This document shows positions 29,751-38,789 of a DNA stretch of 64,000 bases, in pieces. Positions within the stretch are counted from its first letter, which is position 1; each line of letters opens with the position of its first letter. The stretch is from the NCBI RefSeq assembly GCF_000526935.1, contig NZ_JAHA01000008.1:310001-374000 (forward strand), given 5' to 3'. This DNA comes from Butyrivibrio sp. FCS014. GTDB taxonomy: Bacteria; Bacillota; Clostridia; Lachnospirales; Lachnospiraceae. Under the pieces are notes generated by a model. It had not been told where the DNA came from. It did not search any database and worked only from the letters and a program-made list of their open reading frames with translations. The translations under genes and the position numbers were made by a program.

Positions 29751-30620
29751 ATGAATATTGTCAGTGAAAAAATAAAAAGCTGTTACGCATCACTTCCGCA
29801 GTCAGAGAAACTGGTTGCCGACTATGTCCTGGAGAACAAAGATGCACTCTTTAAGCATCCGATAAAGGAACTGGCCCGTCTTTCGGGAACAACTCAGGCT
29901 GCATGGACCCGGTTTGCCCAGGCAATCGGTTATAACGGACTTAAAGATCTTAAGAATGCCTATTATTCAGAGGCTAACACCACACTGGCCCAGTCTGATA
30001 AGGGAGGACCGAGAGTCACCTTCAAGGATGTTAATGAATATACATCTCTCCAGTCGATTGCGGACAATATCTGTGCCACCAGCGTTCAGGCCGTACAGAC
30101 CACCTACAGGCTTTTTGATGCCGGAACCTTCAGTGAAGCGGTCAGTCACATAGTAGAGGCAGAACAGATCCAGGTCTTTGGCGTAGGAACTGCCGGGGTT
30201 GCGGCATATGATCTTTACTGTAAACTTCTTAGGATCCATTACAATGCCGTATTCAATCAGGATCATCACATGAATCTGATGACCGTATCCCAGATAAAGT
30301 CAGGGGATGTAGCTATCTTCTTTTGCGATAATGCCAAGAATACTGAAATTATGCAGCTCTTTTCTATTGCAAAAGAACGTGGAGCTGTTACAATAGCAGT
30401 GACAAAGCTCGGAAACAATGCCCTTACAACAGGCTGTGATCATGTTCTTTTTGCCACCTCTCCGGAGATAGACAAGAAGAGCGGGATCACCAGTTCCAGA
30501 TTTGCACAGCTGTTCCTTGTGGATACGCTTTACACCGCCATCGCAAACCGCGATTACGAAAATATTCAGGGATATCTTAAGAACTCCTATGATGTATTCC
30601 ACGAAACAGCAAGAGAATAA
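29751..30620 (+). CDS. RpiR/MurR-family transcriptional regulator
   Basis: A 289-residue regulator with an N-terminal RpiR-type helix-turn-helix (residues 1-75: SEKLVADYVLENKDALFKHPIKELARLSGTTQ) and a C-terminal SIS domain (about 115-250; VFGVGTAGVAAYDLYCKLLR). SIS domains bind phosphosugars. The frame is open to 29721, but GGAGG at 29737-29741 selects ATG 29751. A TATACT at 29707-29712 is a possible -10. It precedes luxS by 18 bases and probably governs luxS-mtnN. Confidence 0.88.
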   Translation: MNIVSEKIKSCYASLPQSEKLVADYVLENKDALFKHPIKELARLSGTTQAAWTRFAQAIGYNGLKDLKNAYYSEANTTLAQSDKGGPRVTFKDVNEYTSLQSIADNICATSVQAVQTTYRLFDAGTFSEAVSHIVEAEQIQVFGVGTAGVAAYDLYCKLLRIHYNAVFNQDHHMNLMTVSQIKSGDVAIFFCDNAKNTEIMQLFSIAKERGAVTIAVTKLGNNALTTGCDHVLFATSPEIDKKSGITSSRFAQLFLVDTLYTAIANRDYENIQGYLKNSYDVFHETARE

Positions 30621-30638
30621 ATATAAAGGAGAATCAAA

Positions 30639-31163
30639 ATGGATCTTATACCCAGCTTTTCTGTTGATCATACCAGGATCATTCCCGGAATCTTTACCAG
30701 CAGAGTAGATGTTCTCGGAAACGAGAAGGTTACAACCTATGACGTCAGAGTAACAAAACCCAATGTTGAGCCCGCAATGGATGTGGCTGCAATGCACTCT
30801 TTGGAGCACATCATCGCAACATTCCTTCGCAACGACCCCGACTGGAAGGATGAAGTCGTATATTGGGGTCCCATGGGCTGCCTTACTGGCTTTTACCTTA
30901 TCATGAAGGGCAACCGCGCACCTAAGGAGCTCCATGATCTTCTGCTTCGCGCATTCAGATCAGTTAAGGATACCGAGGAAGTTCCCGGTGCTCAGGCTGT
31001 AAACTGCGGAAATTACTGCCTCCACGATCTTGAAAAGGCAAAGGTACAGGCTGCGAAATTTGCGGATTATCTTGAGGCAAATGCAGATAACGAGGCTATC
31101 TTTGTATATCCTCAGTCCGAGAGACTTGTTACAGATGACGGCCGCGAGTTCTTTGATTCATAA
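30639..31163 (+). CDS. luxS: S-ribosylhomocysteine lyase LuxS
   Basis: A 174-residue metalloenzyme that splits S-ribosylhomocysteine into homocysteine and DPD, the AI-2 precursor. Metal ligands are H and H of HSLEH (about residues 53-57) and the Cys of NCGNYCLHD (about 128). Length is slightly above the usual 155-160. AAAGGAGA precedes the ATG. The neighbour mtnN makes its substrate, so the pair recycles S-adenosylhomocysteine. Confidence 0.95.
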   Translation: MDLIPSFSVDHTRIIPGIFTSRVDVLGNEKVTTYDVRVTKPNVEPAMDVAAMHSLEHIIATFLRNDPDWKDEVVYWGPMGCLTGFYLIMKGNRAPKELHDLLLRAFRSVKDTEEVPGAQAVNCGNYCLHDLEKAKVQAAKFADYLEANADNEAIFVYPQSERLVTDDGREFFDS

Positions 31164-31183
31164 GAAAAAGAGGTAACTGACTC

Positions 31184-31879
31184 ATGAAGATAGGCATAAT
31201 CGGAGCCATGGAGGTGGAGGTAGAATCCCTGAAAGCTTCCATGGACATTAAGAATACGGTAAAAAAGGCATCGATGGAATTCTTTGAGGGAACCATCGGA
31301 GCCACCGAGGTTGTGGTTGTAAGAAGCGGAATCTGTAAGGTAAATGCCGGCATCTGTGTCCAGATTCTTGCGGACACTTTTGGTGTTACCCATGTTCTTA
31401 ACACGGGAGCAGCCGGATCACTGGATGCCCGTATCAATATCGGAGACATCGTCCTTTCAACGGATGCCTGCTACCACGATGTGGATGCCACCATATTCGG
31501 TTACAAAAAGGGAGAGATCCCTCAGCTTGGAACCCAGGTCTTCACAGCAGATAAGGAACTTATTGAGAAGGCAAAAGAGGCGATTAAGAAAGCCGCACCG
31601 GATCTTGGAATCTTCGAGGGAAGGGTCTGCAGCGGAGATCAGTTCATCTCCTCACAGGAAGTTAAGGACGCCATCAAGGCTGACTTTGGCGGAATGTGCA
31701 CAGAGATGGAAGGTGCAGGAATCGCTCAGGCATGCTTCCTTAACAACATTCCTTTCGTGATCATCCGTGCCATCTCTGACAAAGCCGACGGCTCAGATAT
31801 TATGGATTATCCGGAATTTGAGAAAAAGGCAGCCCACGACTGCGCCGCCCTTGTACTGGAATTGCTTAAGACATTGTAA
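31184..31879 (+). CDS. mtnN: 5'-methylthioadenosine/S-adenosylhomocysteine nucleosidase
   Basis: A 231-residue MTA/SAH nucleosidase (Pfs). It starts MKIGIIGAMEVEVE, the catalytic base region follows. TGAAGSLD, SGDQFI, EMEGAGIAQAC (the substrate-binding Met-Glu) and ISDKADG with the catalytic Asp are all present. It removes adenine from SAH to give S-ribosylhomocysteine for LuxS. It lies 20 bases after luxS and ends before a strong terminator. Confidence 0.95.
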   Translation: MKIGIIGAMEVEVESLKASMDIKNTVKKASMEFFEGTIGATEVVVVRSGICKVNAGICVQILADTFGVTHVLNTGAAGSLDARINIGDIVLSTDACYHDVDATIFGYKKGEIPQLGTQVFTADKELIEKAKEAIKKAAPDLGIFEGRVCSGDQFISSQEVKDAIKADFGGMCTEMEGAGIAQACFLNNIPFVIIRAISDKADGSDIMDYPEFEKKAAHDCAALVLELLKTL

Positions 31880-31917
31880 GGGATGATCAAAAATCCCCGT
31901 AAATAATCCAGAATACA

Positions 31918-31964
31918 AAAAAGCACATTACTTTGCGAAACATGAGCAAAGTAATGTGCTTTTT
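31918..31964. terminator. Strong bidirectional terminator between mtnN and pgi
   Basis: A 19-bp perfect stem (31918-31936 with 31946-31964) with a 9-base loop. The stem ends in A5/T5, giving a U-tract on both strands for the convergent mtnN and pgi transcripts. Confidence 0.92.
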
Positions 31965-31999
31965 ATATTACAGCCACTGACGTGACTTTTCGTTTTTTA

Positions 32000-33586
32000 T
32001 TAGATGTTCAGAAGTTTGCTGTACTCTGCAAGAGCGCCGTCTGTCTCGTGAGCAAGAACCTTCTTGGCAAGAACCTTACCAAGCTGAACGCCTTCCTGAT
32101 CGAAGCTGTTGATGTTCCATACAAAGCCCTGGAACATAACCTTGTTCTCAAAGTGTGAAAGCAGTGCTCCGAGGGACTTGGGATTGAGCTCCTCACCTAC
32201 GATAATGCTTGAAGGACGTCCGCCCTTGAAGTTCTTGTTGAGGTTCTCATCCTTCTTGCCGCAGGCAAAGGCAACGATCTGAGCTGCAACGTTGGCACAA
32301 AGCTTCTGCTGGCTGGTGCTGTCCTGGATAACAACATCATTGGCAAGCTGGCTGTTCCTGAAGCCGATGAACTGAAGCGGAATGATGTCTGTTCCCTGGT
32401 GAAGGAGCTGATAGAAGGAATGCTGTCCGTTGGTACCGGGCTCACCGAAGATGATGGGTCCTGTTACATAGTCTATAGGCTCGCCGAAGCGGTTTACGCA
32501 TTTACCGTTGGACTCCATATCCAGCTGCTGAAGGTGAGCAGGGAAGCGGCTAAGGCCCTGAGAGTAAGGAAGAACTGCGGTACTGTCATAGCCAAGAACG
32601 TTGCGCTCATAAACTCCGATAAGAGCATCCAGCATAGCGGGATTTGCAAATACGTCCTTATTGGCTGCGAGCTTGTCTTCCTCTGCTGCTCCGTCAAGGA
32701 ACTGAGCAAATACGTCGGGACCGAAGGCAAGTGAAAGAACTGCTCCGCCTACGCCTGAAGTTGAAGAATAACGTCCGCCGATATAATCATCCATGAAGAA
32801 TGCTTCAAGGTAGTTGTCAGACTTTGCAAGAGGTGATGTCTGTGATGTAACTGCGATCATGTGCTTGCCCTGATCAAGGCCTGCCTTCTTAAGTGCATCT
32901 GTCACGAAGGACTCGTTTGTAAGAGTCTCAAGGGTTGTACCTGACTTTGAAACCAGGATGAAGATTGAGTGCTCTACATCTATTGAATTAAGAACTGCGG
33001 AGGCATCATCGGGATCCACATTTGAGATGAACTTGGCTTCCATCTTGAAGTTGCCGGTCTTCTTAGCCCAGTTCTCAAGGGCAAGATACATTGCTCTGGG
33101 ACCAAGGTCGCTGCCGCCGATACCGATCTGAACAACGGTTGTGAACTTCTCTCCCTTTGCGTTTGCAATCTCACCTGAGTGAACCTTGTTTGCAAACTCG
33201 GCAATTCTCTTCTGCTCATTTAAATAGAACTCTCTCTTGTTTACGCCGTCAGCTGTAACGTCTTCGCCAAGTTGTCCTCTTGTAAGCTGATGAAGAACAA
33301 GGCGCTTCTCACCTGTGTTGATGACTTCTCCGTTGTAGAGAGCCTCAAACTTCTCGGAAAGCTGAGCTTCCTCGGCAAGAGCCTTAAGAGCTTCAAGAAC
33401 GTCTCCGTCAACAGCCTTTGCTGCGTAGTTAAAGGAAAGGCCTGCAGCCATGGGAACAGAATACTTTTTAACTCGCTCTGCTCCGCTCTCGCCGGTCATA
33501 ACCTCGGCAACGTTGACTTTAGCAACCTTTTTAAGTGCATCATAAGATTTAAGCGTATCAAGATTGTTCCAATTGATCATATTCAA
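32000..33586 (-). CDS. pgi: Glucose-6-phosphate isomerase
   Basis: A 528-residue SIS-type isomerase of glycolysis/gluconeogenesis. Key segments are IGIGGSDLGPRAMYLAL, LVSKSGTTLETLTNE (phosphate-binding serines), the GGRYSSTSGVGG loop and ESNGKCVNRFG. A second in-frame ATG lies two codons in; GGAGG is 5 bases before the first and 11 before the second, so either is possible. It has its own promoter and terminator. Confidence 0.95.
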   Translation of the reverse strand: MNMINWNNLDTLKSYDALKKVAKVNVAEVMTGESGAERVKKYSVPMAAGLSFNYAAKAVDGDVLEALKALAEEAQLSEKFEALYNGEVINTGEKRLVLHQLTRGQLGEDVTADGVNKREFYLNEQKRIAEFANKVHSGEIANAKGEKFTTVVQIGIGGSDLGPRAMYLALENWAKKTGNFKMEAKFISNVDPDDASAVLNSIDVEHSIFILVSKSGTTLETLTNESFVTDALKKAGLDQGKHMIAVTSQTSPLAKSDNYLEAFFMDDYIGGRYSSTSGVGGAVLSLAFGPDVFAQFLDGAAEEDKLAANKDVFANPAMLDALIGVYERNVLGYDSTAVLPYSQGLSRFPAHLQQLDMESNGKCVNRFGEPIDYVTGPIIFGEPGTNGQHSFYQLLHQGTDIIPLQFIGFRNSQLANDVVIQDSTSQQKLCANVAAQIVAFACGKKDENLNKNFKGGRPSSIIVGEELNPKSLGALLSHFENKVMFQGFVWNINSFDQEGVQLGKVLAKKVLAHETDGALAEYSKLLNI

Positions 33587-33630
33587 ACCTCCGCTGATAA
33601 TTAGTGAAATCGTTTTCCAATCCGCATTAA

Positions 33631-33659
33631 AGTGTAGCAGAGAAAAAACCGCTAATCAA
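33631..33659 (-). promoter_or_regulatory. Promoter of pgi
   Basis: On the minus strand, TTGATT (33654-33659) and TACACT (33631-33636) are 17 bases apart, 45 bases upstream of the start codon. Confidence 0.65.
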
Positions 33660-33700
33660 GCAAAAGTACAATAAAAAATGTCTTAAGTTTGCAATAAATA

Positions 33701-33709
33701 TGGTATACT
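33701..33709 (+). promoter_or_regulatory. Extended -10 promoter of the kinase/regulator pair
   Basis: TGGTATACT: TGn followed by TATACT, 24 bases before the kinase ATG. No convincing -35 hexamer is present. Confidence 0.55.
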
Positions 33710-33732
33710 TAGATAAGGCTTAGGGGGAAACA

Positions 33733-35238
33733 ATGCGATTTCGTACAAAACTCTTAATCACGTCAGTGGCGATCGTGATAATTCCGCTGATCCTTCTCCT
33801 TGGAACATATCTGGCTCTGGGGCAATATCTTATACACAAGCAGCAGACCCAGAAGTATACCAGCGTAGTAGATTACGGTATGGTTACGGATCCGGGTGGA
33901 ACATTTGCATCCATGACCGACGAACTGGTCAATGAGATCGCCCTTAATATGCTCACAAATCCCTTTATTCTTGAAGACAAATCTTTTTTGGAGTATCTTG
34001 ACTCTCAGATTGCTTCCAGATATTCATATATAGTTGTTATAAAGGGACATGACGTATATTACGTTGCTAACAGGGATCGGGCAAAAGAGGTAATTAATGA
34101 GCTTCCTGAATATGGCAATAGCATAGAAGGAATCTATTACACAACCTCCAAGAATCTGGTCAGACAGATAGATTTCAGATTCTCCGACGGAAGCCGGGGA
34201 AGTCTGTATTTTATCTCCGGTATCAGAACTGCATTTTCAGCGTCCATCCTCATCTACATGTGCGTTGCGGTAATATTCATACTGCTGATCACCAGCTTAA
34301 TGCTGACCATGTGGATCGGACGAAGCTTCTTCAGACCCATCGGGGAACTGAACGCAGCGATGCAGCAGGTCAAGGACGGTAACTTTGATTACATCCTTCC
34401 CACTGATATCAAGGAGAAAAGTGAGATCGGAGCTCTTTTCCGCAATTATGAAGACATGAGGCTCCGCCTCAAGGAATCCGCTGAAGAGAAGATCGAAAGG
34501 GAGAAACAGAACAAGGAACTGATAAGCAACATCTCCCACGACCTTAAGACTCCCATTACAGCCATAAAGGGTTATTCCCAGGGACTTTTGGAAGGCGTAG
34601 CCGACAGCCCCGAGAAGCAGATGAAATACATTAAGATCATTAATAGCAAGGCCAACGATATGAACAACCTTATTAATGAGCTTACCCTGTATTCCAGCAT
34701 AGATAACAACAGGATACCTTACAACTTTGCCAAGCTGAATGTGGCTGAGTATTTTGGAGATTGTATCGAAGAGATCGGAGCAGATCTGGAGAGCAAATCC
34801 ATAAAACTCAATTACTCCAACCTGTGTGCGCCGGATACCATGATAGTTGCGGATCCCGAGCAGATAAAGAGGGTTGTAAACAACATCGTCAGCAACAGCG
34901 TCAAGTATCTGGGCAGAGATGACGGATCGGGACAGATCGATATCAGGATCCTGGATGAAGTAGACTCCGTGAGAGTCGAACTTGAAGATAATGGTAAGGG
35001 CATTGCCCAAAAAGATATTCCAAATATTTTTGACAGGTTTTACAGAACCGACTCCTCCAGAAATTCCAAGCAGGGCGGAAGCGGCATAGGTCTATCGATC
35101 GTTAAGAAGATCATTGAAGACCACGGTGGATATATATGGGCCACCAGCCATGAATCCGAAGGTACCTGCATGCACTTCGTTCTTAGGAAGTACATCGAGT
35201 TCGCGGATGGCGCGGAGACAGTAACCGTCGACAAATAA
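33733..35238 (+). CDS. Membrane sensor histidine kinase
   Basis: A 501-residue kinase with a first membrane segment at about residues 8-28, an extracytoplasmic sensor of about 145 residues, a second segment at about 175-198, a HAMP linker (RPIGELNAAMQQVKDGNF...), a HisKA box with the phospho-acceptor histidine in SNISHDLKTPITA (about 270) and an HATPase domain with DNGKGI and GGSGIGLSIV. AGGGGG precedes the ATG. The response regulator follows after 23 bases. The signal is unknown. Confidence 0.93.
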   Translation: MRFRTKLLITSVAIVIIPLILLLGTYLALGQYLIHKQQTQKYTSVVDYGMVTDPGGTFASMTDELVNEIALNMLTNPFILEDKSFLEYLDSQIASRYSYIVVIKGHDVYYVANRDRAKEVINELPEYGNSIEGIYYTTSKNLVRQIDFRFSDGSRGSLYFISGIRTAFSASILIYMCVAVIFILLITSLMLTMWIGRSFFRPIGELNAAMQQVKDGNFDYILPTDIKEKSEIGALFRNYEDMRLRLKESAEEKIEREKQNKELISNISHDLKTPITAIKGYSQGLLEGVADSPEKQMKYIKIINSKANDMNNLINELTLYSSIDNNRIPYNFAKLNVAEYFGDCIEEIGADLESKSIKLNYSNLCAPDTMIVADPEQIKRVVNNIVSNSVKYLGRDDGSGQIDIRILDEVDSVRVELEDNGKGIAQKDIPNIFDRFYRTDSSRNSKQGGSGIGLSIVKKIIEDHGGYIWATSHESEGTCMHFVLRKYIEFADGAETVTVDK

Positions 35239-35261
35239 TAAAAGAAAGGTAGAGAGGGTGT

Positions 35262-35951
35262 ATGAGCAGAATACTTATTGTTGAGGACGAAGAGGCGATT
35301 GCTGACCTTGAAAAGGATTATCTTGAGCTTAGTGATTTTGAGGTAGCCATCGAGAATACCGGTGATGCCGGGCTTCAGACAGCGCTTGCAGAGGATTTTG
35401 ACCTTATCATTCTCGACCTTATGTTGCCGGGAATGGATGGCTTCGAGGTCTGCAAGCACATCAGGGAAAAGAAAGATGTGCCGATCCTGATGGTTTCCGC
35501 CAAGAAGGATGATATCGATAAGATAAGAGGTCTTGGTCTTGGTGCTGATGACTACATTACAAAGCCCTTCAGCCCTTCAGAGCTGGTTGCTAGAGTAAAG
35601 GCACATATGGCCAGATATTCAAGACTTGTAGGTTCAGGTCATGAGAACAATGATTTCGTAGAGATCAGAGGTCTTAAGATCGACAAGACCGCAAGAAGAG
35701 TTTATGTGGATGATCAGGAGAAGAGCTTCACAACCAAGGAGTTCGATCTTCTTACTTTCCTTGCAGAGAATCCCAATCACGTATTTACAAAGGAAGAGCT
35801 CTTCAGAAAGATCTGGAACATGGATTCCATCGGCGACATCGCTACAGTTACCGTACATATCAAGAAGATCCGTGAGAAGATCGAGTATGATACTTCCAAT
35901 CCTCAGTACATTGAGACAATCTGGGGCGTAGGATACAGATTTAAGGTTTGA
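35262..35951 (+). CDS. OmpR/PhoB-family response regulator
   Basis: A 229-residue regulator. The receiver domain (1-118) has the acidic pocket EDEE, the phospho-acceptor Asp in LIILDLMLPGMDG (about 51) and the Lys in ITKPFSP. A winged-helix DNA-binding domain (about 130-228) ends with QYIETIWGVGYRFKV. It is the cognate partner of the kinase just upstream. The pseudouridine synthase starts three bases after its stop. Confidence 0.95.
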   Translation: MSRILIVEDEEAIADLEKDYLELSDFEVAIENTGDAGLQTALAEDFDLIILDLMLPGMDGFEVCKHIREKKDVPILMVSAKKDDIDKIRGLGLGADDYITKPFSPSELVARVKAHMARYSRLVGSGHENNDFVEIRGLKIDKTARRVYVDDQEKSFTTKEFDLLTFLAENPNHVFTKEELFRKIWNMDSIGDIATVTVHIKKIREKIEYDTSNPQYIETIWGVGYRFKV

Positions 35952-35954
35952 TGA

Positions 35955-36740
35955 ATGGTCGGGAACATACGATACATATATGAAGATCAGGACATTCTGG
36001 TCTGTCACAAGCCTGCAGGCATGGCAACAGAAGGCGCAGGTGCGGGACGGATGGATCTGATCAGCGCAGCAAGGAACTACCTTGCCCGCAAAAATAGAGG
36101 AAATGATTCAGGGCGGCAAAGAAATTTGCCGCCCTATGTTGCTACCGTAAACAGGCTGGATAAGCCTGTTGAGGGCATTATTGTTCTTGCCAAAAATAAA
36201 AAGGCAGCGGGATCTTTGGCCGCACAGATCAAGAATCATAAGACGGACAAATACTACTATGCCCTCTGCTGCGGGACTTTTGAGCAGGATCATGGGGAGC
36301 TTACGGATATCCTCATAAGACGGCAGGACACCGGTCTTGCTGCGGTGATCTCCAAAGAAGAGGCAGTAAGCTTCAAGGAGGATGCCATAACCCTTAAGGA
36401 CGGAAGCCTTCTTAGGACAATCGGCGGAGAGCCAAAAAAGGCCGCTTTGGAGTATGAAGTGATCTCAAGGCAGGAGGATTCGACGCTCCTTAAGATTCAC
36501 CTTCTCACCGGCAGATTCCATCAGATAAGATGTCAGCTCTCCAAAGCAGGACATCCTATCCTCGGGGATAAGGAATATGAGAACCCTGAAAGTGCCGCAT
36601 GTTCTTTGGAACGCGCCATAGACAGGGATTGCCTTGTATCCTACAGTTTTTCCTTTGATCATCCCGGAACCGGGAAAAGAGTGACCTACGAGATCATTCC
36701 GGACAATTCTGCCATAAGGCAGCTTTTGCCGCCACAGTAA
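35955..36740 (+). CDS. RluA-family pseudouridine synthase
   Basis: A 261-residue RNA pseudouridine synthase without an S4 domain. The catalytic Asp is in TVNRLDKPVEGIIVLAK (about residue 72), and the C-terminal signature LLTGRFHQIRCQLSKAGHPILGD is present. The target RNA cannot be told from sequence. It is three bases downstream of the response regulator. Confidence 0.9.
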   Translation: MVGNIRYIYEDQDILVCHKPAGMATEGAGAGRMDLISAARNYLARKNRGNDSGRQRNLPPYVATVNRLDKPVEGIIVLAKNKKAAGSLAAQIKNHKTDKYYYALCCGTFEQDHGELTDILIRRQDTGLAAVISKEEAVSFKEDAITLKDGSLLRTIGGEPKKAALEYEVISRQEDSTLLKIHLLTGRFHQIRCQLSKAGHPILGDKEYENPESAACSLERAIDRDCLVSYSFSFDHPGTGKRVTYEIIPDNSAIRQLLPPQ

Positions 36741-36764
36741 TAAACTTACATCAGGAGCTGGACA

Positions 36765-38195
36765 GTGCTGTATCTTACCTGGGCTTACATCATCTTAATA
36801 TATGCATTTCTTCCGCTTTATATGCAAAACGGTTATTCCATGCTGGGCGAGAGCAAATCTCTTATCTACCTTTGGGCCAGCGGCATTGTGGCAGTTCTTC
36901 TGCTGATTGCCATGGCAGCAAAAGGGGATCTGAAAAAAGAGATCACTAAGGGCTTCGGGGATATAAGAAGCTTTGCTGTAGGCGGATTTCTTTTTTCCAA
37001 TCTGCTGACATGGATATTCTCCATTAACAAGAGTACCGGATTCTTCGGGCTTTCCGGATGGCGAACGGGTTTCTTGTCCATCCTTCTCATGGTATTTTTC
37101 CTTCTGTATTTTTCCGGGCACGTTAAAGTAAAGGGGTTTACTCTTGCAGCAATGCTGGTGACTCCATTGGTGGAGTTTGTCCTTGGGATATTGAACAGAT
37201 TCTCGGTATATCCCTTTAAGATATACGGGCAGAACAATTCGTTCCTTGCCACCATAGGCAATATCAACTGGTACGCCGGCTACCTTTCGATCTTCGTTCC
37301 CATAGGCATAGGCTTTACTGCCGGGGAAAAGAGATTTTCCCGCAGGTTCTTTGTTGGGGCAGCCTATACCTTCCTTGGACTGATGGCTCTTTTGACCCAG
37401 GGAAGCGACAGCGCGGCCTTGATACTGGCAGGAGCATACGGAGCGCTGATGCTATTTAGTTTAAAAGACAGGGAGAGCTTTAAGAATTTCCTTCTGCAGA
37501 TGGCAATCCTTGGCGCCGCAATGGAGCTGACAGGGCTTCTTACAAGATTTTTTGATGAGTGGTATGCATTCAACGACAGTCTGATGACGAGGGTCTGCAA
37601 CGCACATGTGGGTCTTATCATTGTCGCCGCTGCCCTTCTCTTCTACAGAATATCGAGGCTCTTTGAAGAGATAAGCGTGCCCTGGAAGGAGAAGGTCTAC
37701 GAAATGGCGGGCGCGGCTTTACTAGCTGCAGCAGTTATTTTTTCAGCTGTATTTTTCATGGGAAGCTTCGACTATTCCTTTGGAAACGACAGGGGCCTTA
37801 TCTGGAGCATGTCCCTTGATATCTTTGGATCCATGTCACCCTGGCAAAAGCTGGTGGGCGTAGGCCAGGACTGCTTCTATGAATATGCCTACGGCAATCC
37901 TGTTATGGCAGAGTCTCTTCTAAATGTATTCGGAGGAGGACAGCTCACCAACGCTCACTGTGAGCTGTTAACAATACTGGTGGAGAGAGGGCTTCTTGGG
38001 GTTGTGACATATCTTTTCCTTTTCGGGATAGCCTTAAGGCACTTTTGGCAAAATAAAAGAGAGCGCAGCATATTGCTGTTTGCGCTCCCTGTTATCGCAT
38101 ATTTCTGTAATGGTCTGGTGTCATTCTCCCAGGTCATGTCCACACCTTATTTCTTTATGATGTTGGGAATGGGAATATCATTGTCCAACTCATGA
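36765..38195 (+). CDS. O-antigen ligase/polymerase-like membrane protein
   Basis: A 476-residue protein with about eleven or twelve membrane segments and one larger loop between about 335 and 400, where the segment NDRGLIWSMSLDIF...LVGVGQDCFYEYA resembles the Wzy/WaaL (PF04932) signature loop. The start is GTG at 36765, eight bases after AGGAG. It probably joins or polymerises surface glycans. No glycosyltransferase cluster is adjacent. Its last 49 bases overlap the convergent gene. Confidence 0.75.
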   Translation: MLYLTWAYIILIYAFLPLYMQNGYSMLGESKSLIYLWASGIVAVLLLIAMAAKGDLKKEITKGFGDIRSFAVGGFLFSNLLTWIFSINKSTGFFGLSGWRTGFLSILLMVFFLLYFSGHVKVKGFTLAAMLVTPLVEFVLGILNRFSVYPFKIYGQNNSFLATIGNINWYAGYLSIFVPIGIGFTAGEKRFSRRFFVGAAYTFLGLMALLTQGSDSAALILAGAYGALMLFSLKDRESFKNFLLQMAILGAAMELTGLLTRFFDEWYAFNDSLMTRVCNAHVGLIIVAAALLFYRISRLFEEISVPWKEKVYEMAGAALLAAAVIFSAVFFMGSFDYSFGNDRGLIWSMSLDIFGSMSPWQKLVGVGQDCFYEYAYGNPVMAESLLNVFGGGQLTNAHCELLTILVERGLLGVVTYLFLFGIALRHFWQNKRERSILLFALPVIAYFCNGLVSFSQVMSTPYFFMMLGMGISLSNS

Positions 38196-38638
38196 AAGAA
38201 GGTTCTGGTTCTTACTATACCGGCGAGTGCGTCCTTATATTCATAACGGAAGCGCTCGCTTATATTTTCTTCCCCGTACATCTGAGCTCGTCCCGCATAG
38301 GCATTGAGCACTGAAACGTAGTGCTTGTCCTGGTTGAAGACGTTGAAGATCTCATCTTTTCTCCTGCGGGGGTGCTTGTTGGCGAATTTTCTGATGTCGA
38401 TCTGAAGATCCACTGCCGCAGGTTTCTCTCTGGCTATTACATGATGAAGCAGTTCATCATAAGTCTTTTCATCAATCTTTTTGAACTTGTCCGTAAATTC
38501 CAGACAGCAGGCATTGTCCGGCAGGTGCAGCCGCACCCGGTCTTTGCCGTAGACTTCTTCTATCTCTGCAACAACAGCGGGATCCAGAGGCTTCCCATTG
38601 TAGTCCAGGATAATGACTTTATCCCCTTTTTTATACAT
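38147..38638 (-). CDS. Hypothetical protein, soluble, 163 residues
   Basis: I do not recognise the family. The protein is hydrophilic with no signal or membrane segment. Residues 1-50 (GDKVIILDYNGKPLDP...DRVRLHLPDNACCLEF) look like a small beta-barrel of SH3/KOW type; the rest is probably helical and basic (KFANKHPRRRKDE). A perfect GGAGGG lies six bases before the ATG at 38638, which supports a real gene. It overlaps the convergent membrane-protein gene tail-to-tail by 49 bases, with no terminator between them. Confidence 0.7.
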   Translation of the reverse strand: MYKKGDKVIILDYNGKPLDPAVVAEIEEVYGKDRVRLHLPDNACCLEFTDKFKKIDEKTYDELLHHVIAREKPAAVDLQIDIRKFANKHPRRRKDEIFNVFNQDKHYVSVLNAYAGRAQMYGEENISERFRYEYKDALAGIVRTRTFFHELDNDIPIPNIIKK

Positions 38639-38730
38639 GCTTACCCTCCAAAAAATGTTTTACCTTCTATATCTATCATATCACAATTTCGATTATTTAT
38701 TCTTTAGAGATGATTTAAGTTATTTTTAGG

Positions 38731-38758
38731 TTGCCCTTTTAGAATGACCTCATAAGAT
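38731..38758 (+). promoter_or_regulatory. Putative promoter of the VTC/DUF4956 pair
   Basis: TTGCCC (38731-38736) and TAAGAT (38753-38758) are 16 bases apart, 31 bases before the VTC-domain gene. Confidence 0.45.
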
Positions 38759-38789
38759 AACAAAATGCGTTTCAGGAAAGGATAAAGAA

